Assembly: GCA_001465015.1 (NCBI GenBank)
Contig: LNEO01000122.1
Coordinates: 47,389 to 111,388 of the forward strand
Reading direction: 5' to 3'
Origin: Deltaproteobacteria bacterium Ga0077539
Lineage (GTDB): Bacteria; Myxococcota_A; Polyangia; Polyangiales; Ga0077539
DNA length: 64,000 nucleotides
Both the position numbers and the translations under genes were made by a program. Below are positions 9,291-18,077 of the stretch, in pieces. Each line of letters begins with the position of its first letter. Position 1 is the stretch's first letter. Below the pieces are notes generated by a model. That model was not told where the DNA came from. It searched no databases and was given only the letters and a program-made list of their open reading frames with translations.

Positions 9291-9515
9291 ATGCTTCCGC
9301 AGATCCGCGCAGCGAACGTCGGCCCGCTCGCCGCCAAACACTCGACATTCGCTGCGCTGGCGATGGCGCTCGACGCGCTCGAGATCGCGCGCCCGGCATC
9401 ATGGACGCACGCGTTCGTGATCCGTCGGTGCGCCGCATGCACACAGATTCAAGTCATCAAGGACGACGTCTACGAGTGCGCCGTCTGCGGCGCGACGCTC
9501 GCCCCTCGTGGCTGA
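9291..9515 (+). CDS. Small zinc-ribbon protein
   Basis: A 74-residue protein whose third codon positions are almost all G or C, as expected for genuine genes here. The C-terminal half holds two CxxC pairs (RCAACTQ and ECAVCGA) about 18 residues apart, a zinc-ribbon layout. The N-terminal half is a short helical region. The ATG has GGGGG six bases upstream; a GTG at 9273 is also possible. Function unknown; it could be a nucleic-acid or protein-binding adaptor. Confidence 0.6.
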   Translation: MLPQIRAANVGPLAAKHSTFAALAMALDALEIARPASWTHAFVIRRCAACTQIQVIKDDVYECAVCGATLAPRG

Positions 9516-9725
9516 GCGCGCTCGGTCGCCGCGGCGCCCCTGACAGTCTTCGCACGTCAGCGATCGCGCAGCCGATCTCGGCGCGCCGCGGCCGATCGAA
9601 CCCTTCGGCGATCCGGCCACACGCTCGACTTGGAGTGTCCGCGAAAATCGACGCAGAACTCGCGCAGCGTCCCTGCTTGGGAGCGGTTGTGTCGCGCCAA
9701 TCGCGTATCCTCGCCATCGGTGAAG

Positions 9726-11711
9726 ATGGAGTCGATCACCGATCGAGCGATCCTGGACGTCCTCGAGCAAACCTCCGCGTGCACGGGAGAAGAGTTCTTC
9801 CGCGCGTTGGCCAAGGGGCTCGCAGCGATCTTCTCGGCGTCGATCGGCATGGTTGGCGTTCGGATCAGCGACACTCGCGTTCGGGTCCTGGCCATGTGGA
9901 AGGAGGACGCCTTCCTCGAGCCGTTCGAATACGACCTCGAGCACACGCCGTGCGCCAACGTGCTCGACGGCGCCGTCTGCTCGTACCCAGCGAACGTCCA
10001 GTCGCTGTATCCCGACGATGCGATGCTCGTCGACATGGGCGTCGAAGCCTATTTCGGCGTCCCGTACGGATTCACCGACGGTCGCGCTCGGGGCTTGCTG
10101 GTCGCTTTGCACAACCGTCCTGCGCACGAAGTCCCCAACAGGGCACGGGTCCTCAAGATCCTCGGCACCCGCGCCGCGTCCGAGCTCGATCGGATCGAGA
10201 ATGAACGCGAGCGCGGCCGAACCGACGAGCGCTACCGCACCATGATCGACACCTGCGCCGAGGGCGTGTGGATGGTCGACAGCCGCGGGGTGACCACGTT
10301 TGCCAACGGGCGCCTCGCGGACATGCTCGGCCGATCGACGCAGGACATCATCGGACGTCGCTTCGACGAGTTCTTCGAGCCCGCGGCGCGCGAGCAAGCG
10401 CGGCGCAACCTCGAGAGTCGGGCCGCGGACACGCGAGAAGAGGTCGAGCGCACGCTCGTGCGCGCCGACGGTCAGCTCGTCCACACGCGAATGAGCACGT
10501 CGTCCGTCACCGACCCGGACGGCAAGGTCGTCGGCGCGCTCGCGATGGTGACCGATACGACCGCGCAGCGGCAGATCGAACAGAAGCTCAGAGACTCCGA
10601 ACGCCTGCGGAGCCTCGGCTTGCTCGCCGGCGGCATCGCACACGATTTCAACAATCTCCTCGCGGCTGTGCTCGGATCCACCGACCTCGTCGAGGACAAG
10701 CTCGCCGCCGATCATCCCGCGCGTCCGCTCGTCGAGAACATTCGCACCGCCGCAGAGCGCGCCGCAGAGCTCACGCAGCAGCTCCTGGCGTACGCCGGTC
10801 GGGCGCCGATGACCGCGCGGCGAGTCGATCTCCACCGCGCCGTTCGAGAGATCGCTTCGCTCTTTCGCAGCTCCGACGGCGCGGGGCGCGCGATCGAGCT
10901 CGCCCTCGCCCCCGAAGTGGTCTGCGTCCGCGCGGACCCCGGCGCCCTCACGCAAGTCGTGCTCAACCTCCTCACCAACGCGACGCAAGCGCTCGGCGCG
11001 AGGGGAACGTTCGTTCGCGTCGAGACCCGCGTCGCTCGCGTCGATCACAAAGCGATCGCCGGCGCGGACGGCGCCCCCCTCGCGCCGGGCGACTACGCCG
11101 TGCTGACCGTGCGAGACGACGGCATGGGGATGGACGAGGACACGAAGAACCGAATCTTCGAGCCGTTCTTCTCAAGCAAGAGCGCCGGGCGCGGACTCGG
11201 CCTCGCGGCGGTGTACGGCATCCTGCGCGCGCACCACGGCGCGATCGAGGTCGCGAGCACGCTCGGGGTCGGCACGACGTTCACGGTGCTGCTTCCGCTC
11301 GATCGGTCCGACGACGAGGCTCCCGCGTCGAGCCCTCCGATCGTTCGCCGCGCGCCGACCGCTTCGATCCTGGTCGCGGACGACGAGGAGCTCGTTCGCG
11401 AGATCGTGGTCGCGGCCCTCGAGGCAGATGGCTACACCGTGGTGTCCTGCAGCAACGGAGCCGAGGCGCTCGCGCGATTCGAGGACGATCCAACGGCGTT
11501 CAGCGCGATCGTGCTCGACGCGACGATGCCCACGCTCGGCGGCTACGAGACCGCGCGCGCCATTCGCGCGCGACGACCGGAGACCCCGTTGCTCATGATG
11601 TCGGGCTACGCCGATCGGGACGTTCCACCGGATCTGGCATCGGTCGGGTTCGTGCAGAAGCCCTTTCGGATCGCGACGCTGCTGACGGCGCTCGCGCGCG
11701 CGCTGCGCTGA
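9726..11711 (+). CDS. Hybrid sensor histidine kinase (GAF-PAS-HisKA-HATPase-REC)
   Basis: A 661-residue soluble hybrid kinase. Order: GAF-like sensor (residues about 10-160), PAS (about 168-290, DERYRTMIDTCAEGVW), phosphoacceptor GGIAHDFNN with H306, ATPase with VLNLLTNATQAL, DDGMGMD, FEPFFSSK and GRGLGLA, then a receiver (about 545-661) with IVLDATMP holding the phospho-Asp and a YADRDVP/QKPFR end. No membrane helix is visible, so it probably senses a cytoplasmic signal. The HDFNN subtype is common in deltaproteobacterial hybrids. A GTG two codons upstream is an alternative start. No partner regulator is adjacent. Confidence 0.92.
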   Translation: MESITDRAILDVLEQTSACTGEEFFRALAKGLAAIFSASIGMVGVRISDTRVRVLAMWKEDAFLEPFEYDLEHTPCANVLDGAVCSYPANVQSLYPDDAMLVDMGVEAYFGVPYGFTDGRARGLLVALHNRPAHEVPNRARVLKILGTRAASELDRIENERERGRTDERYRTMIDTCAEGVWMVDSRGVTTFANGRLADMLGRSTQDIIGRRFDEFFEPAAREQARRNLESRAADTREEVERTLVRADGQLVHTRMSTSSVTDPDGKVVGALAMVTDTTAQRQIEQKLRDSERLRSLGLLAGGIAHDFNNLLAAVLGSTDLVEDKLAADHPARPLVENIRTAAERAAELTQQLLAYAGRAPMTARRVDLHRAVREIASLFRSSDGAGRAIELALAPEVVCVRADPGALTQVVLNLLTNATQALGARGTFVRVETRVARVDHKAIAGADGAPLAPGDYAVLTVRDDGMGMDEDTKNRIFEPFFSSKSAGRGLGLAAVYGILRAHHGAIEVASTLGVGTTFTVLLPLDRSDDEAPASSPPIVRRAPTASILVADDEELVREIVVAALEADGYTVVSCSNGAEALARFEDDPTAFSAIVLDATMPTLGGYETARAIRARRPETPLLMMSGYADRDVPPDLASVGFVQKPFRIATLLTALARALR

Positions 11712-11734
11712 GCGCCGCTCACTCGAGCGAGGAG

Positions 11735-11756
11735 CCCCCGCTCACGCGGGCGGGGG
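11735..11756. terminator. Hairpin between convergent genes
   Basis: CCCCCGC at 11735-11741 pairs with GCGGGGG at 11750-11756 across an 8-base loop, right where the hybrid kinase and pmbA converge. There is no T-tract, so terminator function is only suggested by position. Confidence 0.35.
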
Positions 11757-13124
11757 ATCGACGCCGCCCCCTGAAAAGCGCAGACCGCGGAGCAACACCG
11801 CCGGCGCATAGAACGCCCCGCCGTCGCTCCACCACGTCGGGACAGCTTCGATCAGCGACGAGAGCCCTTCGCAGCGCGAGAGCGCCTCGAAGACCGAGTC
11901 AGTGAAGCGCATGTTTCGCACGCCGCGGCCTCGAGCGCCGCGATCGATCACGAACGTGCCGTCCCGCGTGAGCCCGGTCATGAGCGTCCTTCGCGGGTCG
12001 AGAAAGCCGTTCACGTAGTGAAACCGCGTGATCCACAGGCCGCGATCGACCTTCGAGACGAGCGATTCGAGGGTGTCGCTTCCGCCGTCCATCACGAGCG
12101 ACTGCGCGATCGGAGCGTCGTCCCACGAAGACGGCGGCGCCGCGTTGCCCGTCGACGCACGGCCCTCGCGTGCCGCGTAGAGCCTGTCGTATGCGACGGA
12201 GGTCGCCACGCCGCGATCGATCAACACGAGCGAGCTTCGCGCGGTTCCCTCGCGGTCGAACGCGGACGAAAACGAGCGATCGCCGGCGCCCTCGTCGCGA
12301 AGCGTCACGTTGCTTCCAGTGACTCTTTCGCCGATTCGGCCGGCGAACGCGCTGGTTCCGTCGGCCACCTCCCGCGCTCCGAAGGTCGTAAACGCCAGCC
12401 ACTCGAGCAGCTCGACCACCGCGGATGGCTCGAGCACGACGTCGTATTCGCCCGGCGGCAAGGCCACTGGATCGCGCCCCGCCATGCACTTGTCGACCGC
12501 GCGCGACGCGATGGCATCGACGTCGATGTCCGCCGCGCTTCGCCGCGTTTGCTGAGCAAATCCCGAGGAGCCCCCCGCGTCGAGGGCGAAGACCTTACAC
12601 GTCGCGAACGGCGTTCGCTGCGCTCGCTCGAGGCCGAGCGTGTTCACGAGCGCTGTTCGATGTTCGCTCGACTCGAACGCGCCCGCCGCAGCGAGAGAGC
12701 GCTCTCGGCACGTCTCGAGGATTCGCCCCACGGCCCCTGCGCGCTCTTCGGCAGATCGCATCGTCGCCGCGATCGACGAGCGCGAGGCCGGTGCTGGCTC
12801 GTCGCGCGTCGCGAAGCCCGGCCAGCCCTCGGTGACCGGCGTCACCTTGGCCATCTCGCTCGCGCGCGTCGCGGCGCGGGCGATCCCGCTCGCGCTGATG
12901 TCGCTCGTCGTGACGCTCGCGATCTGCGACCGACCGTCGACCGTGTGCGCCACGCGAACGACGGCGCGCCGCTCTTCGAGCTCGACGTGCTGATCCAGCT
13001 CGCCCCTCGAAAACCGCGCAAAACCCCGGTCAGAAGCGTGAACAAACGCCTCTGCCGCAGGCACCTTCGACCGCGCGAGCCCCTCGCGCGCGTCGCGCAG
13101 CATCGCGTCCAGACGCTCATCCAT
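11742..13124 (-). CDS. pmbA: TldE/PmbA-family metalloprotease subunit
   Basis: A 460-residue member of the PmbA/TldE family, the partner that lacks the zinc motif in TldD-TldE protease complexes. Such complexes degrade unfolded or modified peptides and mature some ribosomal peptides. Recognisable parts are PPGEYDVVLEPSAVVELLEW, the FAGRIGERV region and a C-terminal segment with FHYVNGFLDPRRTLMTGLTRDGTF. The ATG at 13124 lies inside the last codons of tldD (ATGGATGA overlap, 8 bases), so the two are translationally coupled. A natural substrate gene is not seen nearby. Confidence 0.88.
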   Translation of the reverse strand: MDERLDAMLRDAREGLARSKVPAAEAFVHASDRGFARFSRGELDQHVELEERRAVVRVAHTVDGRSQIASVTTSDISASGIARAATRASEMAKVTPVTEGWPGFATRDEPAPASRSSIAATMRSAEERAGAVGRILETCRERSLAAAGAFESSEHRTALVNTLGLERAQRTPFATCKVFALDAGGSSGFAQQTRRSAADIDVDAIASRAVDKCMAGRDPVALPPGEYDVVLEPSAVVELLEWLAFTTFGAREVADGTSAFAGRIGERVTGSNVTLRDEGAGDRSFSSAFDREGTARSSLVLIDRGVATSVAYDRLYAAREGRASTGNAAPPSSWDDAPIAQSLVMDGGSDTLESLVSKVDRGLWITRFHYVNGFLDPRRTLMTGLTRDGTFVIDRGARGRGVRNMRFTDSVFEALSRCEGLSSLIEAVPTWWSDGGAFYAPAVLLRGLRFSGGGVDPPPA

Positions 13125-14613
13125 GGCCCAACTCCACGCCGTAAAAGCGCGCAGGAGCCGCGCCATGTCCAACCTGCATGAGCTGCATCGGCTCGCCCTT
13201 TCCGCAGGTCGTGATGCCCCACAGCCGCCAGTCGCTCGGCCCGCAGATCGCGTCGCACCCCGCCCAGAAGCGCGGCGTCACGCCGGTGTACACAGGATCG
13301 CGCAGCATGCGCACGCGCTTGCCGCGCTTGATCTCCCACGCGACCTCGCATCCGAACTGAAAATTCAGCCGCAGATCATCGATCGACCAGCTCTTGTTGG
13401 TCTCGAGCAACACGCCGTCATCAGTGTCCGCGATGAGCTCTTCGAGCGTCGGTCCGCGCGGGTCGGGCTCGAGGTTCACGTTGACCATGCGGATCAACGG
13501 CGCGCGTCCGAAGCCGTCGGCCCGCATGGCGCCCGAGCTCGCGACCCCGAGCCTCGCCGCGGTCTCGCGAGAGGAGAGGTAGCCGACGAACATCCCCTCT
13601 TGGACGAGGGGCGTCTTGGTGCCACGAACACCCTCGTCGTCCCACCCGAACGTCCCGAGGCCGCCCGGGTTGGTCGCGTCCGCGGTGAGATTGACCTTCG
13701 AGCTTCCATAGCGAAATCCCTGGAGCATCGACGGCTGCAAGAACGACCCGCCGGCCAGCGAGATCTCTGTTCCCATCGCGCGATCGAGCTCGCACGGATG
13801 CCCGCAGCTCTCGTGCACCTGCAGCGCGAGCTGCGAGCTCTCGAGGATCACCGTGGCGTCCGAGCGCGCCGCGAGCGGCTCGGCGCTGAGCAGCGCGACG
13901 CTCTCTTCGCCAGCTCTTTCCGCGGTGGCGACGAGGTCCATCGCGTCGACCCGCTCGTATCCGCCCTGCCCCGCCTCGCCGTCCATCGAAGCCGGGAGGC
14001 TCCTTCGCTGCGCGACGCCGTCGCTCCCGACGGCGAAGCACGAGACGCCGGCGCCGCCGAAGACGAAGCGCTGAATCACCTCGGTTCCGTCCGTGGTCAC
14101 GAGGGCTTTTCGCACGCGAACCCAGCCCATCCGCGCCTCGGCCCGGCGCACGAGCGCGCCCTTGCGCCGGGCAGACTCCGTGGCGCGCACGAGCAGGTCG
14201 ATCTTTTCATCGGCGCTCACGGCGAACGGATCGCGCACGAACGGCGTGTCGTATCGGCCCTTCGAAGGCTCGATCGGCGCGATTTTCGCCCGCTCGCGAA
14301 CGGTCTTCGCGGTCGCGCGGGCCACCGTGAGCGCTCGCTCGGCGGCCCTCGTGGCAGACGCCGCGTCGCCGCCGCTGCTCGACGCGAAGCCCCACGCGCC
14401 GTCGGCGATGACCCGCACTCCGACGCCGAGCAGATCCGCTTCTTGCACGGCCTCGACGCGCCCGTCTCGAACGCGAATGCTCTCGGTCCCTTCGTCGACG
14501 AAGCGCACTTCGGCGTACTCCAGCCCGCGCTGCTTCTTCAGCCACGAGAGCGCCTCGCGAAGCGCCTCGAGCACAGCGTCATCGCTGAACTGAGATTCAC
14601 TGGTGGTAGTCAC
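13117..14613 (-). CDS. tldD: TldD-family zinc metalloprotease
   Basis: A 498-residue catalytic partner of the TldD/TldE protease. The family zinc motif HExxxH is present as HESCGH (H267, E268, H272), and the C-terminal part has the conserved TTCGKGEPMQ segment, which supplies a zinc-ligand cysteine. Start is a GTG at 14613. It is followed by pmbA with an 8-base overlap. The pair is probably cytoplasmic, as in E. coli. Confidence 0.92.
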   Translation of the reverse strand: MTTTSESQFSDDAVLEALREALSWLKKQRGLEYAEVRFVDEGTESIRVRDGRVEAVQEADLLGVGVRVIADGAWGFASSSGGDAASATRAAERALTVARATAKTVRERAKIAPIEPSKGRYDTPFVRDPFAVSADEKIDLLVRATESARRKGALVRRAEARMGWVRVRKALVTTDGTEVIQRFVFGGAGVSCFAVGSDGVAQRRSLPASMDGEAGQGGYERVDAMDLVATAERAGEESVALLSAEPLAARSDATVILESSQLALQVHESCGHPCELDRAMGTEISLAGGSFLQPSMLQGFRYGSSKVNLTADATNPGGLGTFGWDDEGVRGTKTPLVQEGMFVGYLSSRETAARLGVASSGAMRADGFGRAPLIRMVNVNLEPDPRGPTLEELIADTDDGVLLETNKSWSIDDLRLNFQFGCEVAWEIKRGKRVRMLRDPVYTGVTPRFWAGCDAICGPSDWRLWGITTCGKGEPMQLMQVGHGAAPARFYGVELGHG

Positions 14614-14714
14614 GACGACGCCGAGGATACGCGAGCTGCCAGGCTCCGATCGCCCTCGCGTTTAGGAGCTCGCGCGTGTCGGGCCGATCGATCGCTAGCC
14701 CAGGCGCGCAACCG

Positions 14715-14723
14715 TGCTACGTT
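14715..14723 (+). promoter_or_regulatory. Candidate extended -10 for tRNA-Leu
   Basis: TGCTACGTT reads as an extended -10 (TGn plus TACGTT) ending about 10 bases before the mature tRNA, which is a plausible spacing for a start near 14730. No good -35 was found, so this is tentative. Confidence 0.35.
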
Positions 14724-14733
14724 CGTCCGCGCC

Positions 14734-14814
14734 GCGAGGATGGCGGAATTGGCAGACGCACTGGGTTTAGGTTCCAGCGTTTCACACGTGCGGGTTCGAG
14801 TCCCGCTCCTCGCA
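14734..14814 (+). tRNA. tRNA-Leu(UAG)
   Basis: The acceptor stem GCGAGGA (14734-14740) pairs with TCCTCGC (14807-14813), followed by discriminator A. The D-arm sequence GGCGGAATTGGCAGACGC is typical of leucine tRNAs, the anticodon arm is CTGGG-TTTAGGT-TCCAG with anticodon UAG, a long variable arm follows, and the T arm is CGGGTTCGAGTCCCG. The bases after the discriminator are CCG, so the terminal CCA is not encoded. It reads CUN leucine codons. Confidence 0.96.
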
Positions 14815-14827
14815 CCGATCGACCGAG

Positions 14828-15565
14828 TCAACGACAGCGCCGCACGACCATCAGCGTGACGTTGTCGTCTGGCTTGGCGTCGATCGCCAGCGCCATCAAC
14901 GACCGGCACAGATCTACGGGCGATTGTTCTGCGCTGATGGTCGACTCCATCGCGCCCTCGCCGACCGCTCGCCAGAGCCCGTCGGTGCACAAGAGCCAGC
15001 CGTCCGACGGATGCAGCTCGTCGACTCGCGTGTCGATGGCGAGCTCTTCAGCCGCTCCCAAGCACCGCATCAACACGTTGCCGTATCGCTCTTCGATTTC
15101 GCGGAGCGAGGGCCCGCTCGACAACGGTGCCTGCTTGCGAAACTCCTCGACCAGCGTGTGATCTTCCGTGAGGCGGTCGAGCCGACCATGCCGAAGGAGG
15201 TACGCGCGCGAGTCTCCCACGTGTGCGACGAGCGCGTCGCTGTCGCTCAGCGCCAACAGCGCGCCGGTCGTGATCCAACCACTCGACCCGCCGTTGTAGC
15301 TGGCGCGTATCGCCCTGTTGATTCGTTGAAGGAGCGCGCGCGCCCGCGACTCGAGCTCCTGATGGGTCGCCGCAATGCCGTCCAGGCCCGCGACGAACAA
15401 ACGAAACTCCCGCGTCGCGACCTCGACCGCGATCGAACCCGAGCGCCCGCCGCCCATGCCGTCGAAGACCGCGTACAGCCCGCAGCGCTCGTCGAACGCA
15501 AAGCCGTCCTCGTTGGAATCGCGCAGCGGGCCGACCTCGGAGAGCGCGAAACACTCGACACGCAC
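14828..15565 (-). CDS. PP2C-type protein phosphatase
   Basis: A 245-residue metal-dependent Ser/Thr protein phosphatase. It carries the PP2C motifs RDSNED near the N terminus, FDGMGG, HVGDSRAYL, LTEDHT, CTDGLW and KPDDNVTLMVV, including the metal-binding aspartates. No membrane or FHA part is present, so it is probably cytoplasmic and opposes Ser/Thr kinases. I chose the GTG giving VRVECFALSEVG, which matches the usual family start; a GTG at 15601 is possible. It is divergent from the methyltransferase gene. Confidence 0.88.
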   Translation of the reverse strand: MRVECFALSEVGPLRDSNEDGFAFDERCGLYAVFDGMGGGRSGSIAVEVATREFRLFVAGLDGIAATHQELESRARALLQRINRAIRASYNGGSSGWITTGALLALSDSDALVAHVGDSRAYLLRHGRLDRLTEDHTLVEEFRKQAPLSSGPSLREIEERYGNVLMRCLGAAEELAIDTRVDELHPSDGWLLCTDGLWRAVGEGAMESTISAEQSPVDLCRSLMALAIDAKPDDNVTLMVVRRCR

Positions 15566-15607
15566 GCGCCGAGTGTAGCGCCGCGCTGTATCGTCCCGCA
15601 CCGCGTG

Positions 15608-16576
15608 ATGCGCGACTCATGGGCCGACGCCTTCTCCGAGACCGCCCGAGCCTTCTGGACGCGCGAGCGGCTCGACGATCTTTCGCGAGGAAAATTTCTG
15701 GCGATTCAGCCGCACGAGGCGCCCGCGCTGCTGCGCGCGCTGGGGATCTTGCACCGCGACGGGAGCATGCCGCCCGCCGAGCGTCGCAAGTTCTTTCAGA
15801 TCAATCACATGGTGGCCGCCCTCGGTCCGTCGCTCCGCGAGTTGGTCGCCGCGCGCAGCGCTTCGGGAGCGACCCAACCGTTGTGGCTGCTCGACGCTGC
15901 CTGCGGGCGCTCGTACCTCACGCTGCTGGTGGCCCACACGCTGGAGCACGTTCACCAGACCCCCGTGCGTGTGCTCGCCGTCGACCGCAGCGAAGCGCTG
16001 GTCGCAGAGTCCGCGCGGCGCACCGAGCTCGCGGGGCTCGACCGGATCGTTCGTCATCGCGCGTCGCCGCTGTCGACGTTCGACCCGCTGGCGGCCTTCA
16101 ACGAGGCGTTCGGTGCGTCGCGCGACAGCATCGACGGCGTGCTCGCGCTGCACGCGTGCGACACGGCCACGGACGACGCGATCGTCCTCGGCGTCGCGTC
16201 GCGGGCGACGCTGCTCGCCGTAACTCCGTGCTGCCAGGCAGAGCTCGCGTCCGCGTGGAAGGCGCTCGCCGCGCACAACGCTGGCCCGTTCGCGCCCGTG
16301 CACGCGACGCCGCACCTGCGACGAGAGGCGGCCGCCCTCGTCACCGACACGATGAGGACGCTGTTGTTGCGCGGGGCGGGCTACGAGAGCTGGGCGCTCG
16401 AGCTGGTTCCGACGGAGCACACGCCGAAGAACACGCTCTTGCGCGCGATGCGGCGGGGAGCGCGAGACCGTGCTGCGCTGCAACAATACGAGGCGCTCGT
16501 TCAGGCGACGGGCGGCGCGGGCATCGGCCTCGCCAAGAGGCTCGAGTCGATCGCGGACCGCGGAGAGAACCAATGA
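15608..16576 (+). CDS. SAM-dependent methyltransferase (Methyltransf_32-like)
   Basis: A 322-residue Rossmann methyltransferase. The SAM site is LLDAACGRSYLTLL (about residue 98), followed by the acidic strand VLAVDRS and LHACDTATDDAI. The TPCCQ motif after strand 5 is typical of the Methyltransf_32 group. The N-terminal segment KFLAIQPHEAPALLRAL and FFQINHM looks like a substrate-binding cap. The substrate is not known; RNA or protein is possible. ATG at 15608, or a GTG one codon earlier. It overlaps the next gene by ATGA, so the two are coupled. Confidence 0.75.
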   Translation: MRDSWADAFSETARAFWTRERLDDLSRGKFLAIQPHEAPALLRALGILHRDGSMPPAERRKFFQINHMVAALGPSLRELVAARSASGATQPLWLLDAACGRSYLTLLVAHTLEHVHQTPVRVLAVDRSEALVAESARRTELAGLDRIVRHRASPLSTFDPLAAFNEAFGASRDSIDGVLALHACDTATDDAIVLGVASRATLLAVTPCCQAELASAWKALAAHNAGPFAPVHATPHLRREAAALVTDTMRTLLLRGAGYESWALELVPTEHTPKNTLLRAMRRGARDRAALQQYEALVQATGGAGIGLAKRLESIADRGENQ

Positions 16577-17211
16577 CCCACAGGCTCACTGACCACACGA
16601 TCACCGACGAGGCCGCGCTTCGAGCGCTGATCGGCGAGCCGTCCCCGATCGTGTGCGCGAAGATGACAGACCGGCTCAACGCGCTGACCCGACGTTGGAT
16701 CGAGCTGGCGCCGTTTGTCTGCCTCGCGACGACGGACCGCGACGGCCGCTGCGACGTAAGTCCCCGCGGCGACCCTCGCGGATTCGTCAGGATCCTCGAC
16801 GACTCGACGCTGCTCGTCCCCGAGCGACCAGGCAATCGAATCGCGGATTCGCTGCGAAACATCATCGCCACCGGGCGCGTCGGGATGCTCTTCATCGTCC
16901 CCGGCGTGAGCGACACGATGCGGGTCAACGGCAGAGCGACGCTGACCACCGACGCGCAGTTGCTCGAGCCGTGCACGGTCGAAGGCAAAGCTCCGAAGCT
17001 CGGCATCCTCGTCGACATCGAAGAGGCCTACACGCAGTGCAGCAAGGCGTTCATTCGCTCGGACTTCTGGAATCACGAGCTCCACCTCGATCGCTCCGCC
17101 TTGCCGAGCAACGGCGAGATCCTGCGCGCGCTCGAGGGCGAGGACTTCGACGCAGAGCGCTACGACGACGAGCGCGCGGGGCGGTACGCGCGACGCGAAG
17201 GCTTCTACTGA
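16573..17211 (+). CDS. PPOX-type flavoprotein (MSMEG_1061-like family)
   Basis: A 212-residue protein of the pyridoxamine 5'-phosphate oxidase-like split-barrel fold, which binds FMN or F420. Evidence is FVCLATTDRDGRCDVSPRGD, LLVPERPGNRIADSLRNI and RVGMLFIVPGVSDTMRVNG, a pattern typical of the MSMEG_1061-like subfamily. Reaction unknown; reduction of small molecules is typical of the fold. It overlaps the methyltransferase stop (ATGA) and is probably co-expressed with it. Confidence 0.82.
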   Translation: MTHRLTDHTITDEAALRALIGEPSPIVCAKMTDRLNALTRRWIELAPFVCLATTDRDGRCDVSPRGDPRGFVRILDDSTLLVPERPGNRIADSLRNIIATGRVGMLFIVPGVSDTMRVNGRATLTTDAQLLEPCTVEGKAPKLGILVDIEEAYTQCSKAFIRSDFWNHELHLDRSALPSNGEILRALEGEDFDAERYDDERAGRYARREGFY

Positions 17212-17218
17212 GGGACGG

Positions 17219-18052
17219 TTAGAACCCGAGCCGTCGAAACTCGCGCGCCGTCGTGAACTCGGTCGCGACCTGACCGTCCATCGACGTGATGCGCGCGACC
17301 TCGCCGTAGCACTCGGTCATCCACAGGTACTGAATCCGTCGGCGACCGGGCCCCGCAGGAAACATCTGCGTCGTCTCGATCCGCAGCCGAATCGCGTCAC
17401 GAAACGTGAGCGCGCCGAGCCTCACCTCGCCGCGCGCGTCCGCTGCGATCGTGTACGTGTCGCGCGAGGCGACCGGCGTGCCGTCGACCATCCCGTCGAC
17501 CGTCATCGCCGTCGCCGACCAGGAGTCCCCCATCCGCAGCGGAAATCGCAGGAGAGAAACGGCGTTGTTGTAGCGCAACATCGTCCGCGGGCTCTCGGCC
17601 TCGCTGACGGCGCCGAGAAACTCGAGCGCGGTGTCCGTCGCGCGATACACGCCGAGCGTCGGCTCTCGCGGGTCCAGGCGCGCTGCGTATTGTGCGCCCG
17701 CGAAAGACGCCGCGAACCATTGGCTGTTCACCTCGGCGAGCCGCAACGTGACGAGCTCTCCGGCGGTGCTCGTGAAGTCCCAGACGCGCGCGCCGGCGGC
17801 GCCCATGGTTCCCATCGTGTCGACGATGACGCCGACGCCCGCGGGGTTGATGCGATAGCTCGCCTCGGCGCCGGGGATGAACACGACCTCGGACCGATCG
17901 ATCACGCCGTCGTTGTTTCCCCTGCACTGCACCTGCGCGTCGGGGAGCGGAACGTATACGTCGCCACCGGCGTCTCGCCCCGGCATTTCGCCCATCGCGC
18001 AGGCCTGCATCACCAACGCTGCGGTCCACAAGAACGGCCGGCAAGAAACCAT
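17219..18052 (-). CDS. Lipoprotein paralogue B of the PHA-linked envelope operon
   Basis: A 277-residue protein with a lipoprotein-like signal (LVMQAC, Cys18), an Asp/Gly-rich linker and NNDGVIDRSE at about 45-54. It is clearly paralogous to the lipoprotein at 20864-21790: both share NNDGVIDR, an RFPLR.G..W segment, (T/S)EC.G.VAR and the ending EFT.A.E.RRLG. No known domain; the C-terminal beta-rich region may bind a ligand. It begins 25 bases after the outer-membrane protein stop and is the last gene of a five-gene leftward run. Confidence 0.75.
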   Translation of the reverse strand: MVSCRPFLWTAALVMQACAMGEMPGRDAGGDVYVPLPDAQVQCRGNNDGVIDRSEVVFIPGAEASYRINPAGVGVIVDTMGTMGAAGARVWDFTSTAGELVTLRLAEVNSQWFAASFAGAQYAARLDPREPTLGVYRATDTALEFLGAVSEAESPRTMLRYNNAVSLLRFPLRMGDSWSATAMTVDGMVDGTPVASRDTYTIAADARGEVRLGALTFRDAIRLRIETTQMFPAGPGRRRIQYLWMTECYGEVARITSMDGQVATEFTTAREFRRLGF

Positions 18053-18077
18053 GTTCGAACTCTCCAGCGTCGATGAC